This document shows, in pieces, positions 1-6,056 of a stretch of 6,081 bases of DNA. This stretch comes from Micrococcaceae bacterium UBA6021. Its GTDB lineage: Bacteria > Actinomycetota > Actinomycetes > Actinomycetales > Micrococcaceae. The notes beneath the pieces are model-generated. The model was not told the DNA's origin. It saw only the letters and a program-made list of their open reading frames with translations, and searched no databases. The DNA is taken from assembly GCA_002427975.1 (NCBI GenBank), contig DIZT01000004.1, forward strand, positions 3,685 to 9,765. Reading direction: 5' to 3'. Position numbers and translations under genes: made by a program. Position 1 is the first letter of the stretch, and every line of letters begins with the position of its first letter.

Positions 1-810
1 CCGCGTGGCTGGCGCAGCGTCCGCCGCTTCGTCATTGCCCGAATCGTCGTAGGAGTAGTCATCCTCGGACCACAGGGACACCTTCGGTGCATCGGAGCCT
101 GCCCGGTCTGCCGGCCCTGCGGACGCAGTGCCGGGGCCGGAGGCTGGCCGGTGATCTGCCGGCTGCACCGGTTGCGGCGCAGTTTCATGCTGACGCACGG
201 CGGACCCGGCCACGGCGTCACCGGCAGCAACTCCGGCACTTGCCGCACCCACAGCGGCAGCCGACGCCGGGCGGACCGGTGGGCGGGCAGGAACCACGGG
301 CGGAACACGGGGAACAACCGGCGGAGCGATCGGCGCCGCGGACTGGTGCGGGTCAACCTGACCGGGGTGATTGTCCGCATAGCTGATGTACCCGGCGTCG
401 ACGTTCTCTTCGTCGTCGTAGGGTTCCGGTTCGTGGGACCGCGCCTGGCCGAAAATGTCGCTGCCCAGGGTGTCCGTGAAGAACGGCTCAACATAGGGTG
501 CATTGGAGGCAACCACGAGGTCCAGCAGGTCCGCCGCGGACGCGTGGTTGGTGATGAGGTACGTGGTGGCCTCGGTGACCCCAAGGTCCAGGACCTGGAC
601 GTTGCCCGGGCGCTCACCGGTGGCCACCTCGCGGGCGCTCTGGGCCACCTGCTCGGTGTTGTCCGGGCCTGCGACCAGAATGCTGACCGGACGGTTGAGA
701 ACCTGGTCCACCCCGTCCAGCACCAGATCCTGGTCGTGTGAGGTCAATACCGTGGCTGTGACCTTGTAGCGGCCGCCGAGTACTGATCCAACGTCGATCG
801 GGTGGGACAC
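1..810 (-). CDS. Pseudokinase-like N-lobe protein beside MurJ (partial, 3' end beyond window)
   Basis: This open frame of 270 codons starts at GTG (808-810), runs to the left edge without a stop, and so is incomplete. Residues 7-17 (VGSVLGGRYKV), 40-46 (RPVSILV), 59-77 (AREVA, then GNVQVLDLG) and 83-100 (TYLITNHASAADLLDLV) follow the layout of a bacterial Ser/Thr kinase N-lobe: GxxLGGRY start, VAVK strand, helix C and hinge. The glycine-rich loop is not recognisable and the VAVK lysine is Leu45. After about residue 105 there is no HRD or DFG motif. Instead come an acidic stretch (127-137), a Pro/Val/Ala-rich linker (158-200) and a second acidic patch with SLWSEDDYSYDD (245-256). It is therefore not expected to be an active kinase. 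In mycobacteria a pseudokinase domain is fused to MurJ (Rv3910) and, when phosphorylated by PknB, binds FhaA; a similar regulatory role here is inference. A membrane segment or extracellular domain may follow beyond the window. An AGGAGG at 816-821 supports the start. Confidence -1.
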   Translation of the reverse strand, partial: MSHPIDVGSVLGGRYKVTATVLTSHDQDLVLDGVDQVLNRPVSILVAGPDNTEQVAQSAREVATGERPGNVQVLDLGVTEATTYLITNHASAADLLDLVVASNAPYVEPFFTDTLGSDIFGQARSHEPEPYDDEENVDAGYISYADNHPGQVDPHQSAAPIAPPVVPRVPPVVPARPPVRPASAAAVGAASAGVAAGDAVAGSAVRQHETAPQPVQPADHRPASGPGTASAGPADRAGSDAPKVSLWSEDDYSYDDSGNDEAADAAPATR

Positions 811-815
811 GTGTT

Positions 816-821
816 CCTCCT
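816..821 (-). promoter_or_regulatory. Shine-Dalgarno of the pseudokinase-like gene
   Basis: The minus strand reads AGGAGG followed by AACAC and then GTG. The five-base spacing is good and this is one of the two strongest ribosome binding sites in the window. It fixes the GTG at 808-810 as the start. Confidence -1.
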
Positions 822-846
822 AGACTGTCCGGGATTGCCGGCGTAA

Positions 847-876
847 ATGATCCCCCGCCGGGCAGATACCGGTCAA
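847..876 (-). promoter_or_regulatory. Candidate promoter for the pseudokinase-like gene
   Basis: On the minus strand TTGACC (871-876) and GATCAT (847-852) are separated by 18 bases. They match the housekeeping consensus at 5 of 6 and 4 of 6 positions. Transcription would start near 840, giving a leader of about 30 bases that includes the AGGAGG. It lies directly after the hairpin and T-run at 875-895, so the gene may be transcribed separately from murJ. This is a sequence match only. Confidence -1.
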
Positions 877-895
877 AAGCCGGCCGGCGGGCCGG
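875..895 (-). terminator. Probable intrinsic terminator after murJ
   Basis: On the minus strand CCGGCC (890-895), loop CGCC and GGCCGG (880-885) form a perfect six-pair, all-GC stem. It is followed by C and TTTT (875-878). The T-run is short and the hairpin lies about 95 bases past the murJ stop, so termination may be partial. On the plus strand the same stem is followed by only TTT, so it could also act weakly in that direction, although no plus-strand gene approaches it. Confidence -1.
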
Positions 896-990
896 TTTAC
901 GCTTGCGTGCAACTACCCCTGTTCACTGTCGATCCTAGCCGATGGGCCATGGCCGCCGTGGGCGACAGGCACCCAAAAACCGCGCAAAGA

Positions 991-3168
991 TCACTTTTTC
1001 CGGGGCCGTCGGGGCTTGAAATGTGGGTTCTGTCCGGCCCGCCCCTGGAACGTCCGCCGGCCGGGAAGCGGGATTTCGTCGCGCAGCAGTCCACCACGCG
1101 AAGTGCCGGGAAGGTCCTCGGCAGGAAGGTATTCACCGGCGGCTCCAGGACCATCGTCAACGCCCGCCCCGGGGCTCACTCCGGACCCTTCACCCGGACC
1201 GGCCGGAGGCGTTTCCGCCGCCAAAGGCGCCGCCTGGCGTTCCGGGACCGGACCCGCGCGGAAGGATACGGCGTCGAACTCGCCGGAAATCCGGGGAATC
1301 AGGCCGGTGTCCACCGAGACCGTGGCGCGTTCCGGCGTCGGATGTTCCATTCCGGAGTCTCCGGCAGACGCAGACGACGACGGCGTCCCCCCGGATCCGT
1401 CCGACGGTCCGGTGCCGCGCCGCAGCCGGCCCAGCAGGGGGCGCAGGAGGTCGCGGAGCTCGGTGACGTGGAAGATCCTGAGCAGGAACAGGTAGGCAAC
1501 CATCATGATGGGCCCGACGACGACAACGGTCACCAGGGCGGCGAGCCGGTCGCTCCAGGCGAAGCCATCCGGGCTGTAGCTGCCCATCAGCCACAAGGCC
1601 CCGGCGCCCGCGACCGCGGAACCGAGCGCGGCATAGCCCATCCGGATATAGGAGTTGGCGATCCGGGGGCCGTCGAGGTGGCCCAGGAGCCGGCGCAGGA
1701 AGTAGGCGCTGATGACCACCGAAAGGATGTTGCCCGCCATGTACAAAATGGCGATGGCATAGATGATGTGACCCACCGGCAGGAACTGGATGGCAAAAGC
1801 CCCGGCCACGTAGACGACGGCGAGAAGAAGCTGGACATAGAAGGGCGTGCGGGCGTCCTCGTTGGCATAAAAGACCCGCGACATCATGAAGTTGGCGCTC
1901 ATGAACGGCGTGCTCAGCGCCAGGATGGTGAGCGTCTGGGCCAGCATGACGCCGTCCTGGCGCGCGCCGCCCGAGAAGAACATGCCCAGCGGCCCGGCCA
2001 GCGCAAAAAGTGCCAGCGCGCCAAATACGGTGGCCACCGCCATGGTGCGCAGCCCGTGCGAGAGTGCATCGCGGAGTTCCGCGCGGTTGCCATCCTGCGA
2101 AGCGCGGGTCATCCGGTTAAAAAGGACGGTGGCCAGGGACAGCGCAATGATCGAGTGCGGCAGCAGGTACAGCTGGCTGGCCACCTCCAGGACCGCGTTG
2201 CCGGGCAGCATTTCTGCGGCCGGATCCCCTGCTTCCTTCAGCCGGAGGCGCTCGGCACCGGGAATGGTGGCGATGCGCATGACATACAGGAAAGCCAACT
2301 GCCCGACGGCGGCGGTCAGGAGCGTCCAGACGCTCAGTTTCGCAGCCTGGCCCAGCCCCACTCCCCGCCACCCGAACCGCGGCCGGAGTCCCAGTTTCAG
2401 GCGGAACACCGGGACCAACAAAATGGCTGTCTGGGCCACCACGCCGATCGTGGAGAATCCGGCCACGAGCAGGGTCTGGGACGGACCCCAGGTGTCCAGT
2501 GTGTGGGGATTGGCCACGTTGGCGCCGAAGATCCCGATGAACATGCCCAAGCCGGCAATGGCCACAACGTTGTTCATGATGGGAGCCCACATGGCGGGGC
2601 CGAACGCGCCGTTGGCGTTCAGTACCTGCGTTAGCAGGGCGTACAGGCCGTAGAAGAAAATCTGCGGCAGGCACCAGAAAGCGAACGCAACGGCCAACGA
2701 TTTCTGCTGCGGCGAATACCCCTGGGTGGTCAGCTCAATGACCCACGGTGCAGCAAGCGTGACCAGCGCGGTGAGGCCCAGCAGCAGGAGCACGGCCAGC
2801 GTCAGGAGCCGGCTGACAAAGTCCGCTCCCCTGTCCGGAGCCTTGCTCGCCTTGATGATCTGCGGGACCAGCACCGCGTTGAAGACACCGCCGGCCACCA
2901 GCAGGAAGATCAGGTTGGGCAGGTTGTTGGCGTTGATGAACGTGTCGTTGACCGTGGAGCCGAGGCCCAGGGCAGCACCGAGCATCCACGTCTTGGCGAA
3001 GCCCAGGAACCGGGAAACCAAGGTGCCGGCAGCCATGATGGCGCTGGACCGTGATTCGCTCGAGGTTCCGCCCGAGCCCGCTGGGACCGTGGGTTCGGCG
3101 GCAGGCCCGGTGCGACCGGTGCGGCCTGCTTTATCGGAGGGGAAGTTGGTAGCTGACATCGAGTTCAT
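991..3168 (-). CDS. murJ: Lipid II flippase MurJ (MviN) with long cytoplasmic tail
   Basis: This 725-residue membrane protein is of the MOP superfamily. The family moves lipid-linked peptidoglycan precursor (lipid II) from the inner to the outer face of the membrane. Residues about 42-566 hold roughly 14 hydrophobic segments. MviN signatures are VSRFLGFAK (51-59), NDTF (74-77), NNLPNLIFLLVAGGVFNAVL (81-100) and FYANEDARTPF (433-443). Against E. coli MurJ, Arg18 and Asp39 appear kept as Arg53 and Asp75, Arg24 is Lys59, and Arg52 seems replaced by Phe88. Residues 1-40 are a polar, unstructured lead. After the last membrane segment about 145 residues rich in Gly, Pro, Ser and Ala end in the basic PRRPRKK. 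Mycobacterial MurJ carries a pseudokinase there; here a kinase-like domain is in the next gene. The ATG at 3166-3168 has GGGTGAG just upstream. An ATG at 3159 is also possible; a TTG at 3198 has no ribosome binding site. The upstream Nudix gene ends 83 bases away on the same strand. Confidence -1.
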   Translation of the reverse strand: MNSMSATNFPSDKAGRTGRTGPAAEPTVPAGSGGTSSESRSSAIMAAGTLVSRFLGFAKTWMLGAALGLGSTVNDTFINANNLPNLIFLLVAGGVFNAVLVPQIIKASKAPDRGADFVSRLLTLAVLLLLGLTALVTLAAPWVIELTTQGYSPQQKSLAVAFAFWCLPQIFFYGLYALLTQVLNANGAFGPAMWAPIMNNVVAIAGLGMFIGIFGANVANPHTLDTWGPSQTLLVAGFSTIGVVAQTAILLVPVFRLKLGLRPRFGWRGVGLGQAAKLSVWTLLTAAVGQLAFLYVMRIATIPGAERLRLKEAGDPAAEMLPGNAVLEVASQLYLLPHSIIALSLATVLFNRMTRASQDGNRAELRDALSHGLRTMAVATVFGALALFALAGPLGMFFSGGARQDGVMLAQTLTILALSTPFMSANFMMSRVFYANEDARTPFYVQLLLAVVYVAGAFAIQFLPVGHIIYAIAILYMAGNILSVVISAYFLRRLLGHLDGPRIANSYIRMGYAALGSAVAGAGALWLMGSYSPDGFAWSDRLAALVTVVVVGPIMMVAYLFLLRIFHVTELRDLLRPLLGRLRRGTGPSDGSGGTPSSSASAGDSGMEHPTPERATVSVDTGLIPRISGEFDAVSFRAGPVPERQAAPLAAETPPAGPGEGSGVSPGAGVDDGPGAAGEYLPAEDLPGTSRGGLLRDEIPLPGRRTFQGRAGQNPHFKPRRPRKK

Positions 3169-3171
3169 CGT

Positions 3172-3178
3172 CTCACCC
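3172..3178 (-). promoter_or_regulatory. Weak Shine-Dalgarno that favours the 3168 start of murJ
   Basis: The minus strand reads GGGTGAG, then ACG, then ATG. The match is partial and the spacing is tight for the ATG at 3168 (three bases) and long for the ATG at 3159 (twelve bases). It favours either ATG over the further upstream TTG at 3198, but does not settle between the two ATGs. Confidence -1.
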
Positions 3179-3209
3179 GGACCCTGTTTGTTCCGCAACG
3201 GAGAGGCTG

Positions 3210-3227
3210 TATGCCCGTACAGGCATA
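3210..3227. repeat. 18-base near-perfect palindrome between the Nudix gene and murJ
   Basis: TATGCC and GGCATA arms flank a GTAC centre, with a single mismatched pair next to the centre. As minus-strand RNA this is a seven-pair stem (one U-G pair) with a GUAC tetraloop, placed 42 bases before the murJ ATG. It has no T-run after it on the minus strand, so it is not a typical terminator. It could be an operator or an RNA leader element. A second, smaller stem of CTGCC/GGCAG lies just before it at 3237-3249. Confidence -1.
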
Positions 3228-3236
3228 AAAGCAGCC

Positions 3237-3249
3237 CTGCCGGCGGCAG
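3237..3249 (-). other. Small hairpin after the Nudix stop codon
   Basis: The minus strand reads CTGCC, GCC, GGCAG, giving a five-pair stem with a three-base loop only two bases after the TGA. A TTTT follows seven bases later (3227-3230). It is too short and too far from the T-run to be called a terminator with confidence. It may cause pausing or protect the 3' end. Confidence -1.
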
Positions 3250-3251
3250 CC

Positions 3252-3800
3252 TCAGAGGTGTTCGGGCAGGACGTCCCGGGCCAGGTCCGCAATACGGCGT
3301 TCATTGGGGAACGAAAGTTTCCGTGCCAGTTCCTTGATGGGGACCCATGCAACGTCCACAGCCTCGTGGTCAGGATCGTTTTCGATGGTGAGTTCACCGC
3401 CGGTGGCTCGCAGCAGGTAGTGGTGCACGGTCTTGTGCACACGGTGCCCGCTGACAGTGAACCAGTAGTCGATGCTCCCCAACGGCGCCAGGATGTCGCC
3501 TTCGATACCGGTTTCCTCGGCGATCTCGCGGACTGCAGCCTGCTGGTTGTCTTCTTTGCCTTCCGGATGGCCCTTGGGCAGGCACCACTCCAAACGACCG
3601 CCCCTGTTAAGGCGGGCGATGATCGCAACCTTGAGTTCGCCGTCGGACGTGTCCACCACCACGCCTCCGGCGGAAATTTCCTCAACCGTAGGCAGCGAGG
3701 CCGGCGCCGAATGCTGGGCAGGCGCGACGTGGGCACCAATTGCCGACGGCAACGGTGCGTTTGTCCTCCTGCCGGGAGCGCTCGGTACGGGATGGGCCAT
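3252..3800 (-). CDS. Nudix hydrolase, MutT4 type
   Basis: This 182-residue protein hydrolyses a nucleoside diphosphate linked to another group; the substrate cannot be told from sequence. A complete Nudix box GX5EX7REUXEEXGU is present at residues 77-99: Gly77, Glu83, Arg91-Glu92, Glu95-Glu96, Gly98. These are the metal-binding and catalytic residues. It is preceded by SAGGVVV (43-49) and WCLPKGH (72-78), and followed by YWF (112-114), HKTVHHYLL (122-130) and AWVP (151-154). Residues 1-38 are a polar Pro/Ala-rich lead. Position and orientation, divergent from the CCA gene and upstream of murJ, match mutT4 (Rv3908) of M. tuberculosis, which supports orthology. The start ATG at 3798-3800 was chosen although it has no Shine-Dalgarno, because a longer reading back to 4058 would run antisense through the CCA gene and adds nothing recognisable. 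A GTG nine bases upstream (3807-3809) is possible but has no better signal. Confidence -1.
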   Translation of the reverse strand: MAHPVPSAPGRRTNAPLPSAIGAHVAPAQHSAPASLPTVEEISAGGVVVDTSDGELKVAIIARLNRGGRLEWCLPKGHPEGKEDNQQAAVREIAEETGIEGDILAPLGSIDYWFTVSGHRVHKTVHHYLLRATGGELTIENDPDHEAVDVAWVPIKELARKLSFPNERRIADLARDVLPEHL

Positions 3801-3813
3801 GGAGTCCACTCTA
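3801..3813 (-). promoter_or_regulatory. Candidate -10 box for a leaderless Nudix transcript
   Basis: The minus strand reads TAGAGT (3808-3813), seven bases, then ATG. This fits the TANNNT box placed about seven bases before the first transcribed base that is usual for leaderless actinobacterial mRNAs. The lack of a Shine-Dalgarno before this ATG agrees with it. I see no good -35 hexamer. Confidence -1.
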
Positions 3814-3828
3814 ACGACTCTTGCCCGT

Positions 3829-3856
3829 TCTTGATGACCGGAACATGACATCAAGA
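3829..3856. repeat. Perfect 8-base inverted repeat in the divergent intergenic region
   Basis: TCTTGATG (3829-3836) and CATCAAGA (3849-3856) are exact reverse complements around a 12-base spacer. A further seven-base copy, ATCTTGA, lies at 3904-3910. The location between two divergent genes (159 bases of non-coding sequence) suggests a regulator binding site, but nothing identifies the regulator. No T-run follows on either side, so a terminator is unlikely. The rest of the gap shows no coding frame and no convincing plus-strand promoter. Confidence -1.
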
Positions 3857-3959
3857 TGGACTGCATATGACGCACTTTGAGGGCCTGCGGGCAATAAGGC
3901 GCGATCTTGAGGAGATTTTGGCCTGCCGAGCCGCTGGTTTCTGACAAGCTTAAGTAACT

Positions 3960-5468
3960 ATGGCGCACCCACATCACAAGACTGATTCCCACACCGTCGA
4001 TTTCCAGGTGGACCCGGTGGTCCTGGAGCTCGGGCAGCGCTTTGTCGACGCGGGCCATGAGCTGTCGCTGGTGGGTGGCCCGGTGCGGGATCTTTTCCTG
4101 GGACGGACGTCGCCGGACCTGGACTTCACCACGGACGCCACGCCGGGCCAGACTGTTGCCCTCATCAAGAAATGGGCGGACAACTTCTGGGAAATCGGCC
4201 GGGCTTTCGGGACAATCGGCATGCGGAAGGCCGGCTTCCAGATCGAGATCACCACCTATCGCGCCGAGGCTTACGATCCGGAGTCACGCAAGCCAGTGGT
4301 GGCTTTCGGGTCCTCGCTCACTGATGACCTGCTGCGCCGGGACTTCACCATCAACGCCATGGCGCTGCGCCTGCCGTCCCTTGAACTTATTGACCCGTTC
4401 GGCGGCGTCCGCGATCTCGACGCCTCCGTACTGGCCACGCCCGGTTCACCCGAGTCCTCCTTCTCCGATGATCCCCTCCGCATGATGCGCGCCGCCCGGT
4501 TTGCCTCGCAGCTGGGCATCTCCGTGCACGACGACGTCCGCCTGGCCATGAGCCAGATGGCCGAGCGGATCACCATCATTTCCGCCGAGCGTATCCGCGA
4601 TGAGCTGGTCAAGCTCATCTGCGGCGCCCACCCCCGGATTGGTGTGGACCTGCTGGTGGAAACCGGCCTCGCCGAGTTCGTGCTGCCCGAAGTTTCCGCC
4701 TTGCGGCTTGAATCTGACGAGCATCACCGCCACAAGGACGTCTACCAGCACTCGTTACAGGTCCTGGAACAGGCCGCTGCCCTGGAAACCGATGCCGACG
4801 GCGCCGTGCCGGCCCCCGATTTTGTGCTGCGGTTCGCAGCGCTGATGCACGACGTCGGCAAGCCGGCTACGCGGCGCTTCGAACCGGGCGGCGCGGTCAG
4901 CTTCCGCCACCACGACATGGTGGGATCCAAGCTCACCGCAAAGCGGATGAAGACCCTCCGTTTCGACAACGACACCATCAAGGCCGTGGCCCGGCTGGTG
5001 GAACTGCACATGCGTTTCTACGGCTACGGCGATGCCGGCTGGAGCGACTCCGCTGTCCGTCGCTACGTCACCGACGCCGGCCCGCTGCTGGAGCGGCTGC
5101 ACCGGCTGACGCGCTCGGACGTCACCACACGCAACCAGCGGAAGGCTGAACGTCTCGCCTTCGCCTACGACGACCTGGAGGACCGGATCGCCGCACTGCG
5201 CGAGCAGGAGTCCCTGGACGCGGTCCGGCCCGATCTGGACGGCGCCAAAATCATGGCCGTCCTGAACCTCAAACCAGGGCCCGTGGTGGGCCGTGCCTAC
5301 AAATTCCTCCTGGAGGAACGCATGGAGCACGGACCGCTGAAACCGGAGGACGCCGAGGCCAGGCTGCTCGCCTGGTGGGCCGGGCAGCCCGAGGCAGCAC
5401 CCGTGGTTCCGGGAGCACACGAGCCTCCCGCCGCCGTCGAACTTTCCCCGAATGAGGAGTCCAAATGA
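3960..5468 (+). CDS. cca: CCA-adding tRNA nucleotidyltransferase
   Basis: This 502-residue protein is a class II CCA tRNA nucleotidyltransferase of the poly(A) polymerase family, called pcnA in mycobacteria (Rv3907c). It builds or repairs the 3' CCA end of tRNA from CTP and ATP in the cytoplasm. The nucleotidyltransferase head has LVGGPVRDLFLG (37-48), the metal-binding pair Asp53 and Asp55 (DLDFTTDA), EITTYR (96-101) and RRDFTINAMA (126-135). The base-selecting EDxxR motif appears as DDPLR (170-174), with the first Glu replaced by Asp. ERIRDELVKL (210-219) follows. An HD domain starts around 255 with HHRHKDVYQHS and continues to LMHDVGKPATRRF (295-307) and FRHHD. Residues after about 470 are a poorly conserved Pro/Ala tail. 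The ATG at 3960 is the first start after an in-frame stop at 3951-3953. It has no clear Shine-Dalgarno. The next gene overlaps it by four bases. Confidence -1.
   Translation: MAHPHHKTDSHTVDFQVDPVVLELGQRFVDAGHELSLVGGPVRDLFLGRTSPDLDFTTDATPGQTVALIKKWADNFWEIGRAFGTIGMRKAGFQIEITTYRAEAYDPESRKPVVAFGSSLTDDLLRRDFTINAMALRLPSLELIDPFGGVRDLDASVLATPGSPESSFSDDPLRMMRAARFASQLGISVHDDVRLAMSQMAERITIISAERIRDELVKLICGAHPRIGVDLLVETGLAEFVLPEVSALRLESDEHHRHKDVYQHSLQVLEQAAALETDADGAVPAPDFVLRFAALMHDVGKPATRRFEPGGAVSFRHHDMVGSKLTAKRMKTLRFDNDTIKAVARLVELHMRFYGYGDAGWSDSAVRRYVTDAGPLLERLHRLTRSDVTTRNQRKAERLAFAYDDLEDRIAALREQESLDAVRPDLDGAKIMAVLNLKPGPVVGRAYKFLLEERMEHGPLKPEDAEARLLAWWAGQPEAAPVVPGAHEPPAAVELSPNEESK
5454..5459 (+). promoter_or_regulatory. 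Shine-Dalgarno of the histidine phosphatase gene
   Basis: GAGGAG lies five bases before the ATG at 5465, inside the last codons of the CCA gene. It supports this start over the in-frame ATG at 5477. Confidence -1.
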
Positions 5469-6049
5469 CTGTTCCGATGATTGCAGCCCGCCCCCAGCTC
5501 TGGATCCTGCGCCACGGTGAGACCGAATGGTCCAAGAGCGGGCAGTACACAGGGCTCACCGACCTGCCGCTGACCGTGGAGGGCGAGCAACAGGCTGTGG
5601 AAGCCCGCAAGGTGCTGGACCAGGTGGACTTCGACCTGGTCCTGACCTCCCCGCTGCGCCGCGCCCGGCGGACGGCCGAGCTGGCAGGATTCCCGGACGC
5701 GCAGCATGAGCCGCTGGCCGTGGAATGGAACTACGGCGACTATGAGGGCATCAGCTCGGACCTGATCCGCAAGGACAACCCCGACTACCTGATCTGGACG
5801 CACGGTGTGCCCAACGGCGAAACCCTGGACGAAGTGGCAGCACGCGCGGACAAGATTGTGGCCAGGGTCCTGGAATCCGGCCTGGACAACGTGCTGATCG
5901 TGGCCCACGGACACTTCTCCCGGATCCTCACCGCACGCTGGCTGGAACTCCCGCCCGCCGAGGGCCGCCATTTCATCCTGGGAACGGCGAAAGTCTGCAC
6001 GCTCGGCTGGGATAAGAAGACTCCGGCCATTGTCCGCTGGGGACTCTAA
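5465..6049 (+). CDS. Histidine phosphatase family protein (phosphoglycerate mutase-like)
   Basis: This 194-residue protein belongs to the histidine phosphatase superfamily, branch 1. The family removes or transfers phosphate through a phospho-histidine intermediate. LRHGETEW (15-22) carries the nucleophile His17 with Arg16. SPLRRARRTAE (62-72) holds the second phosphate-binding Arg. EWNYGDYEG (87-95) provides the likely proton donor Glu87. LIVAHGHF (144-151) holds the second catalytic His148. All core residues are present, so it should be active; the substrate cannot be read from the sequence. At about 195 residues it is shorter than glycolytic dPGM enzymes (about 230-250), which argues for a small-molecule phosphatase. 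There is no signal peptide or membrane segment, so it is cytoplasmic. The start overlaps the stop of the CCA gene as ATGA, with GAGGAG before it, which indicates cotranscription and translational coupling. The stop is TAA at 6047-6049, and no terminator is visible in the 32 bases after it. Confidence -1.
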   Translation: MTVPMIAARPQLWILRHGETEWSKSGQYTGLTDLPLTVEGEQQAVEARKVLDQVDFDLVLTSPLRRARRTAELAGFPDAQHEPLAVEWNYGDYEGISSDLIRKDNPDYLIWTHGVPNGETLDEVAARADKIVARVLESGLDNVLIVAHGHFSRILTARWLELPPAEGRHFILGTAKVCTLGWDKKTPAIVRWGL

Positions 6050-6056
6050 AGGCGCA

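Noticed and set aside
151..741. A 196-codon plus-strand open frame at the left edge
   Set aside because: The minus strand over the same bases gives a protein with a good ribosome binding site and kinase-like N-lobe motifs. The plus-strand product has no recognisable feature.
847..2634. A 595-codon open frame on the plus strand
   Set aside because: It lies entirely antisense to murJ and the gap beyond it. Its product is low-complexity Arg/Gly/Gln/His-rich with no motif, as expected for a shadow frame in GC-rich DNA. MurJ on the other strand is unmistakable.
3169..3198. A ten-codon longer MurJ starting at TTG
   Set aside because: There is no Shine-Dalgarno before the TTG, while the ATG at 3168 has GGGTGAG directly upstream.
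3864..3956. Possible plus-strand promoter for the CCA gene (CATATG, AATAAG or TAAGTA boxes)
   Set aside because: None of these has a -35 partner at acceptable spacing, and TAAGTA is too close to the ATG to give a leaderless start.
3798..3971. Both divergent genes start with MAHP, giving mirrored gene starts
   Set aside because: The shared four residues are followed by unrelated sequence and the codons differ, so chance is the simplest explanation; no duplication is visible.
3801..4058. An 86-codon N-terminal extension of the Nudix protein
   Set aside because: It would run antisense through the first 100 bases of the CCA gene and the whole divergent gap, and the added residues match no Nudix feature.
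4755..5420. A 221-codon minus-strand open frame inside the CCA gene
   Set aside because: It is antisense to the HD-domain half of a well-supported enzyme and shows no motif of its own.
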